From assembly GCF_002204745.1 (NCBI RefSeq), contig NZ_NIRR01000008.1:62001-126000 (forward strand): a DNA stretch of 64,000 nt. Reading direction: 5' to 3'. This stretch comes from Hymenobacter amundsenii. GTDB taxonomy: Bacteria; Bacteroidota; Bacteroidia; Cytophagales; Hymenobacteraceae. The translations under genes were made by a program, and so were the position numbers. Of this stretch, positions 55,809-64,000 are shown one piece after another. Below the pieces are notes generated by a model. That model searched no databases, was not told the DNA's origin, and saw nothing but the letters and a program-made list of their open reading frames with translations. Each line of letters begins with the position of its first letter. Position 1 is the first letter of the stretch.

Positions 55809-57218
55809 TTAATGGCCGCCGGCTTCGGCTTCAACCGGGCCTTTCTCGTTGTAGCGGTCATTTACAGCCGTTACGGCAAAGTTGGCCAGCAGGCCCACCA
55901 CCAGCAGGCCCGCCATGGTATAGAACACCGTTTGGTAAGCGGCCGCGCCGGTAAAGCCCTCGGCTTTGCGGCTCTCGTGCAGGAAGTTGACGATGAGGGG
56001 CCCTAATACCCCGGCCGTACTCCAGGCCGTGAGCAAACGACCGTGGATGGCGCCCACCTGGTACTTGCCGAATAGGTCGGAGAGGTAGGCCGGGATGGTG
56101 GCGAAACCGCCGCCGTACATGCTGATAATCACGCAGGCTACTACTACGTACAGGGTGAGCTGCAAGGTGTTGCCCAGGGTTGGAATGAGGGCGTAAAGCA
56201 CGATGCCGAGTCCGAAATAAATGCCGTACGTTGTTTTGCGGCCCAGTTTGTCCGACGCCGACGACCAGAAGAAGCGGCCCAGCAGGTTGAACAAGCTCAG
56301 CAGGCCCACGAAGCCGGCCGCGGCGGCGGCCGTTACGCCTCGCCCGGCGCCCATGTATTTTTCTGAAAATGTGTCCTGAATCAGTGGCGAGGCAGTTTCT
56401 AGTACCCCGATGCCGGCCGTTACGTTGGTGAGCAGCACCACCCACAGCAGCCAGAACTGGGGCGTTTTCAGGGCGTTATCAGCCGACACGTTGTTGCTCG
56501 TAATCAAGGCACTGTGCTGGGGGTTGGGCACGTAGCCGGCCGGGGCCCAATCGTCGGCCGGTACCCGGATGGTCCAGACGCCGAACTGCATGAAAATTAG
56601 GTAAATCACGCCCAATGCCAGGAATGTGGCGGCCACACCCAGCGAGCCGGTGCCGCTGGCCTTAAAATGGTCCATGAGCGCTACCGACAGGGGCGAGGCA
56701 ATCATGGCGCCGCCTCCGAAACCCATAATGGCCATGCCCGTGGCTACGCCCCGGCGGTCGGGGAACCACTTAATGAGCGTGCTAACGGGCGAAATATAGC
56801 CGATGCCCAGCCCGATGCCGCCCACCACACCGTAGCCAAAATACACGATCCAGAGGTTGTGCAGGTGCACCCCCAGCGAGGCAATGAAAAAACCGCCGGC
56901 GAAGCACAGGGCCGAGGCCATCATGGCCTTGCGCGGTCCTACGCGCTCCAGCCACTTTCCAAAAATAGCCGCCGAGAGGCCCAGCAGTACAATGGCGATA
57001 GAAAAGATAATGCCCAGTTGGGCCGGTGTCCAGTCGGCGGGGGCCGGAGCATTGGGGTCGCCACTGAGGAGAGCCCCAAGGGGTTTTTTGAATACACTAA
57101 ACGCGTACGCCTGGCCAATGGCCAGGTGAATAGCCAAGGCCGCGGGCGGAATCAGCCAGCGGTTGTAGCCCGGTCCGGCTATCGTGCGGCTGCGGTCCAG
57201 TAAAGATGCTTCTGCCAT
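55809..57218 (-). CDS. OFA-family (oxalate/formate antiporter-like) MFS transporter
   Basis: Major facilitator of 469 residues in the oxalate:formate antiporter branch. About 12 membrane helices are visible (for example LIPPAALAIHLAIGQAYAFS, LGIIFSIAIVLLGLSAAIFG). The MFS loop GKWLERVGPRKAMMASALCF is near residue 90, and WFPDRRGVATGMAIMGFGGG near 150 is family typical, as is the long central loop after PADDWAPAGYVPNPQHSALI. ATG 57218 is chosen since the frame upstream carries no helix. It is expressed with the 47-residue subunit. With the FdhF/YdeP and Moco genes nearby, formate or oxalate is the likely cargo, though this branch also carries other acids. Confidence 0.87.
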   Translation of the reverse strand: MAEASLLDRSRTIAGPGYNRWLIPPAALAIHLAIGQAYAFSVFKKPLGALLSGDPNAPAPADWTPAQLGIIFSIAIVLLGLSAAIFGKWLERVGPRKAMMASALCFAGGFFIASLGVHLHNLWIVYFGYGVVGGIGLGIGYISPVSTLIKWFPDRRGVATGMAIMGFGGGAMIASPLSVALMDHFKASGTGSLGVAATFLALGVIYLIFMQFGVWTIRVPADDWAPAGYVPNPQHSALITSNNVSADNALKTPQFWLLWVVLLTNVTAGIGVLETASPLIQDTFSEKYMGAGRGVTAAAAAGFVGLLSLFNLLGRFFWSSASDKLGRKTTYGIYFGLGIVLYALIPTLGNTLQLTLYVVVACVIISMYGGGFATIPAYLSDLFGKYQVGAIHGRLLTAWSTAGVLGPLIVNFLHESRKAEGFTGAAAYQTVFYTMAGLLVVGLLANFAVTAVNDRYNEKGPVEAEAGGH

Positions 57219-57453
57219 GAGAAATGGTGGTTTTGGGGGAGGAGAAAAGAACGGTATCCGGCCCGCCGAATTATGGCATTTGGCCAATTCGAGCGGTTTA
57301 GACCTCAATAAGGTAGCCGCACAGCAAGACACTTGGGTGAAATAAGCGCAACTATTTTTTGCTAAAATGCTATAGGTGTCCCGCTTTCCAGCCTTACTTC
57401 TTTCCTCTCCTGACTCCAACGGCCCATCAATCGGCAGTAGAGGGCCTAACGCC

Positions 57454-57477
57454 AAAAGCCCCGCCGGCAGCGGGGCA
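57454..57477 (-). terminator. terminator after the hypothetical lipoprotein
   Basis: GCCCCGC (57458-57464) and GCGGGGC (57470-57476) form a GC-rich hairpin with TTTTGG following on the minus strand. It sits about 27 bases after the lipoprotein gene stop and before the OFA carrier start. Confidence 0.62.
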
Positions 57478-57503
57478 AAGGGCTAAACCAACGAACGATA
57501 ACC

Positions 57504-58031
57504 TTATTCCTGCCCGACGGCCTGGCCCAGATCCTTCACGTCGCGGGTGGTTTCGAGGGCCGTGAACTCGGTTTGCAGGGCCCGGATGTGCAGCTCGTCG
57601 CGGCCCTTGATATCGAGGCGGATGGCACGAAACCGGGCGTTGAGACGACGGCTAAGGGCGGTGGCGTAGTCCCAATCGCGCTGGGTCCAGGCTTTGCGGC
57701 GGGCCCGCACCTGCTGCATAAACTGCACGAAAGCCGGCTCGATGGTGGCCGGCGTCAGGCCGTCGAGGTCGGCGTAAGGGCCCAGCAAGTCGCGGGTGAG
57801 GGCAAGCTCGGCGGCGGGGTCGAGGGGCTGGCGGTTACGGGCCCGGGAGGCGGAATCGAAGCGGGCGGCCCGGCGGCCGGCCACGCGCAGCTTGGCGGCA
57901 GCCTGGTCGGCCAGCGTATCGAGCTTCTGGGTTTCCTGCTCCACTACCTGCTGCCGCTCGCGCGGGGTCGAGTCGCAGGCCGAGAACAGGGTGGCGGCAG
58001 TCAGGAGGGCAAGCAGGGAGGGTGTTTTCAT
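57504..58031 (-). CDS. hypothetical lipoprotein
   Basis: A 175-residue protein with a lipoprotein signal (MKTPSLLALLTAATLFSAC, lipid Cys at 19). The mature part is helical and charged: RERQQVVEQETQKLDTLADQ, then KAWTQRDWDYATALSRRLNA. It has a high Arg/Gln content and no known domain. It may be a periplasmic coiled-coil protein. It follows the TonB-like gene by 45 bases on the same strand and could be co-transcribed with it. Confidence 0.75.
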   Translation of the reverse strand: MKTPSLLALLTAATLFSACDSTPRERQQVVEQETQKLDTLADQAAAKLRVAGRRAARFDSASRARNRQPLDPAAELALTRDLLGPYADLDGLTPATIEPAFVQFMQQVRARRKAWTQRDWDYATALSRRLNARFRAIRLDIKGRDELHIRALQTEFTALETTRDVKDLGQAVGQE

Positions 58032-58076
58032 GGTGCCAAGATAAAGCAGATTAACCACACTAAGCCCCAGAGAAGC

Positions 58077-58646
58077 CTACCGGCCCTGGAGGCGGAAAGT
58101 GAAGGGTAAATCAATTTTCGACTCCACCGCGCGGCTTCCGATACGGGCCGGAATCCACTCATCGGGCAGGTTGCGGGCTACGCGTAGGGCTTCCTCATCG
58201 CAGCCCGAGCCAATGCCGAGCAGCACTTGCTGGTTGGAAGCGTGCCCGAGCGTGTCAACGGTAATCGTGACCATTACCCGGCCCTGCACGTTTTGGCTCT
58301 GGGCTGCGGCCGGGTAGTTGAGCTTGCTCATGTAAACCGCCAGTTCCGAGTCGCCGCCAATGAAAAAAACCGGGTGAGTTACCCGGGCCCGGGCCCAGGC
58401 ACCGGGGGGCGTACGCACGGGGTAGGTAACGTCATCGAAGGGCCGAAAAAAAAGCAGTTTGCGGGCCGAGTGGTCGTACTTCTGGGTAATAACCTGCGAC
58501 CCGTCGCGGGTGTAGGCGTAGTATTCCCAGACGCCTACTTTGGTGCCTTTTTCCATCATGCCGCTGGCCGTATCGGTTTTGCGCAGCTTCTGGGCCGGGG
58601 CGATTAGGCTACAGCAAAGTAAACAGAGAAGTAAAAAGTGTTTCAT
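58077..58646 (-). CDS. TonB C-terminal-domain protein (energy-transducer-like)
   Basis: Exported protein of 189 residues. Signal peptide MKHFLLLCLLCCSLIAPAQ, a middle with MORN-like/toxin-antidote-like repeats (GMMEKGTKVGVWEYYAYTRD, SQVITQKYDHSARKLLFF), and a TonB C-terminal domain at about 85-189. The TonB part has YPAAAQSQNVQGRVMVTITV, ASNQQVLLGIGSGCDEEALR and VARNLPDEWIPARI. It lacks the usual Pro-rich spacer and N-terminal membrane anchor of TonB, so it may be periplasmic rather than a true energy transducer. Confidence 0.8.
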   Translation of the reverse strand: MKHFLLLCLLCCSLIAPAQKLRKTDTASGMMEKGTKVGVWEYYAYTRDGSQVITQKYDHSARKLLFFRPFDDVTYPVRTPPGAWARARVTHPVFFIGGDSELAVYMSKLNYPAAAQSQNVQGRVMVTITVDTLGHASNQQVLLGIGSGCDEEALRVARNLPDEWIPARIGSRAVESKIDLPFTFRLQGR

Positions 58647-58924
58647 AAGGGTGGGAAGTGGGGGCAGAAGAACGGAGTACTCGGTAAGACGGAAACAGCA
58701 GGCACGATGCAGTGACAATAAAAACCTATTTTAGTGCAATACTTAAATTTGAGACTATCATGCTCCTATAGCCGTAAAATTCCCTCTAAGTGGTTGAATT
58801 CACTATAAAAAGTCAGATGCAACTGCCGCGCCCAGAAGTAATTCCGGGAAATTTACAAAAATATAAGAAATCACCCAACTTGATTGGGAAAGCATTTCCG
58901 GGACTTTACCCTTAACTGGCGGCG

Positions 58925-59386
58925 CTATCCGAGCTCTTCCCGTAAGGTTCGGAGCTGGTCCTGCAGCCCGGGCCAGGCGGGGCACAGGGCCTCCAGGCGT
59001 AGCAGGACGCGGAGCGTGCCGGGGGCGTCGCCAAGGGCGCGCAACATATTGGCCCAGCCCGAAAGGGCCCCGAAGTGGCGCGGTTCGCGGCGCAGGGTTT
59101 CGCGCACATCGCGCAGGGCGGCCTTGTACTCGCCTCGCAGGTAATGGGCGGTAGCGCGTTTATTCCAGCCCTCGGCATAATCGGGGGCAGCTTCAACCAG
59201 AAAGCCAAACTCCTGGATGGCCAGGGTGTAATCGTCGGCCGAGAGAGCCCGCATACCGGTTTCGAGGCGTTTATCGAGCAGGGGGTGGCCCGCCGAAAGC
59301 CAGATTTGCCAGATACCGTCCTGCAAGGTTGCTATTTCGGCGGGGGCCGTGGCTTCGCGCAGGCGGGCAAACAGGTCGTCGAGCAT
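58925..59386 (-). CDS. tetratricopeptide-repeat protein
   Basis: A 153-residue cytoplasmic protein made of TPR-like helices: MLDDLFARLREATAPAEIAT, TGMRALSADDYTLAIQEFGF, AEGWNKRATAHYLRGEYKAA and FGALSGWANMLRALGDAPGT are consecutive repeats. ATG 59386 starts the domain; upstream is a fold-back repeat. It is likely a protein-protein adaptor. No partner can be named. Confidence 0.82.
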   Translation of the reverse strand: MLDDLFARLREATAPAEIATLQDGIWQIWLSAGHPLLDKRLETGMRALSADDYTLAIQEFGFLVEAAPDYAEGWNKRATAHYLRGEYKAALRDVRETLRREPRHFGALSGWANMLRALGDAPGTLRVLLRLEALCPAWPGLQDQLRTLREELG

Positions 59387-59421
59387 GGGGGTAACTGCAG
59401 AGTTGGGAAAGGCAAAAGTAC

Positions 59422-59526
59422 GACTGTCATCCTGACGAAGGAAAGACCTTATCGTGCTGGAACGGCGTCGTTGTGGTGGTCGCCTGGACAAACGTGTAAG
59501 GTTTTTCCTTCGTCAGGATGACAGTC
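59422..59526. repeat. fold-back repeat, GTCATCCTGA variant
   Basis: A 105-bp element with long arms (GACTGTCATCCTGACGAAGG to CCTTCGTCAGGATGACAGTC) between metF and the TPR gene. The inner loop is GC-rich. It may form the 3' hairpin of metF, which ends at 59545. Confidence 0.85.
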
Positions 59527-59544
59527 CTACTTCCTGTTCTTCTT

Positions 59545-60501
59545 TTAAAACAGCGCTGCCGCTACCTGGCGGATGGTTTCCGACTTGCCCATGCTGTAGT
59601 AGTGCAGGCAGGGCACGCCGTGGGCCATCAGCTCGCGGCTCTGGTTGATGCACCATTCGAGGCCGATCTGGCGGGCCGCCGCGTTGTCGGGGGCCAGGTG
59701 CACGGCGTCGGCTAACTCCTCGGGTAAGTTCAGGTAAAAGGCACTGGGCAGCATCGTGAGTTGGCTTTTGGTGGTCAGCGGCTTGAGGCCTGGGATGATG
59801 GGTACCAGAATGCCCGCCTCCCGGCAGCTGCGCTCGAAGCGGAAAAACTGCTCGTTATCAAAGAACATCTGGGTCACGATGTACTGGGCGCCGCGGTCGA
59901 CCTTGTGCTTGAGGTAGCGCAAATCGGCCGCGTAGTTCGGCGATTCGAAGTGCTTTTCGGGGTAGCCGGCCGTGCCGATGCAGAAGTCGGTGGCCCAGGT
60001 ATCGTCCTGTTCCTCATCGAGGTACGCCCCCTTGTTGAGGTCGGACACCTGCCCGATCAGGTCGCAGGCGTAGCTGTGGCCGTCGGGCTCGGCCACGAAG
60101 CGGCCCTCGCTCTTGATGGGGTCGCCGCGCAGGGCCAGCACGTTATCAATGCCCAGAAAGTGGAGGTCGATGAGGGCGTTTTCGGTTTCCTCCTTCGAGA
60201 AGCCCCCACAGATGAGGTGGGGCACGGTGTCTACATCGAAGCGGTTTTTAATGGCTGCGCAGATGCCCACCGTACCGGGCCGACGGCGCACGGTTTTCTT
60301 CTCCAGCAGCCCGTTGGCGTGCTGGCGGTACACGTACTCCTCGCGGTGGTAGGTTACGTCGATAAACGGCGGCTTGAACTCCAGCAGGGGCTCAATATTG
60401 GAGAACAGCGTTTCGATGTTCTCGCCCTTCTTGGGTGGCAGCACCTCGAAGGAAAACAGCGTTTTGCCTTCGGCGCGGGCTAGGTGTTCGGTTACTTTCA
60501 T
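59545..60501 (-). CDS. metF: methylenetetrahydrofolate reductase
   Basis: MetF, 318 residues, an FAD-dependent TIM-barrel enzyme that makes 5-methyl-THF from 5,10-methylene-THF for MetH. Motifs: FSFEVLPPKKGENIETLFSN at the start, FIDVTYHREE, VPHLICGGFSKEETENALID, NVLALRGDPIKS and VTQMFFDNEQF. FAD contacts are in the RGDP region. The gene follows metH on the same strand, with a 102-bp family C repeat between them. Confidence 0.96.
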   Translation of the reverse strand: MKVTEHLARAEGKTLFSFEVLPPKKGENIETLFSNIEPLLEFKPPFIDVTYHREEYVYRQHANGLLEKKTVRRRPGTVGICAAIKNRFDVDTVPHLICGGFSKEETENALIDLHFLGIDNVLALRGDPIKSEGRFVAEPDGHSYACDLIGQVSDLNKGAYLDEEQDDTWATDFCIGTAGYPEKHFESPNYAADLRYLKHKVDRGAQYIVTQMFFDNEQFFRFERSCREAGILVPIIPGLKPLTTKSQLTMLPSAFYLNLPEELADAVHLAPDNAAARQIGLEWCINQSRELMAHGVPCLHYYSMGKSETIRQVAAALF

Positions 60502-60505
60502 TGAG

Positions 60506-60603
60506 GTAGGGGCGGGGCTTGCCCCCGCCCGGCTAGCGGAACGATGTCGTGAAAAAGGATTGGGCAGACGGCGCGACCGTCCGGGCGGGGACAAGCCCTG
60601 CCC

Positions 60604-60607
<4 letters not shown>
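60506..60607. repeat. fold-back repeat, family C, between metH and metF
   Basis: GTAGGGGCGGGGCTTGCCCC on the left pairs with GACAAGCCCTGCCCCTAC on the right. The right end holds the metH stop codon (TAG read on the minus strand from 60606), and the left end is 4 bases from the metF start. The element therefore makes up the whole metH-metF junction. Confidence 0.9.

Positions 60608-64000
<3,393 letters not shown>

Overview
The window comes from a GC-rich member of the Bacteroidota, most likely the Cytophagales genus Hymenobacter or a close relative. Signs of this are a type IX secretion sorting domain, SusB-type GH97, DUF5686 and carboxypeptidase-regulatory outer-membrane proteins, a DUF6377 regulator, TAnnTTTG-type promoters with few Shine-Dalgarno sites, and many short fold-back repeats between genes. 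No prophage, CRISPR array, rRNA or transposase is seen; the one RNA gene recognised is an initiator tRNA.

Layout. (1) 0.1-3.6 kb: LuxR-type response regulator, DUF3850 protein, aldo/keto reductase and a hydrolase. (2) 3.7-9.5 kb: a starch block with a membrane-spanning DUF6377 regulator, a GH97 alpha-glucosidase and a GH13 lipoprotein amylase. (3) 9.5-24 kb: initiator tRNA, HSL-type esterase, a BamA-like barrel, HemW, two small hydrolases, a cyclase, a DUF5686 protein, a thioredoxin-reductase-like flavoprotein and a large T9SS cargo protein. (4) 24.5-27.9 kb: a 4-alpha-glucanotransferase whose starch-binding N-terminus is split by a frameshift, and a small carboxypeptidase-regulatory protein. 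(5) 28-36 kb: a TamB/TamA-like pair. (6) 37-57.2 kb: an FdhF/YdeP molybdoenzyme, FdhD, a MOT1 molybdate transporter and nearly all molybdenum-cofactor genes (moaA, moaC, moaD, moaE, mobA, moeA and a MoeB-rhodanese fusion), ending with an oxalate/formate-type MFS carrier and a 47-residue membrane partner. (7) 57.4-64 kb: a lipoprotein, a TonB-like protein, a TPR protein, metF and metH (metH runs off the right edge).

How the genes fit together. Region 6 reads as one functional unit for formate or oxalate: a carrier brings the acid in, MOT1 brings molybdate, the Moa/Moe/Mob enzymes build the cofactor, FdhD matures it and the YdeP-type enzyme uses it. It is split into several small divergent transcription units. 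Regions 2 and 4 together make a maltodextrin/starch set (GH13, GH97, GH77) without a SusCD pair in view. metF and metH form a methyl-transfer pair.

The most distinctive feature is the set of palindromic fold-back elements. At least five sequence families occur, most in intergenic gaps, but some enter genes: one 113-bp element lies in frame inside metH, one family supplies the metH stop codon, and others touch the ends of the S41 peptidase and TamA genes. Two genes (the GH77 enzyme and a DUF2490 protein) carry single frameshifts that may be real or assembly errors.
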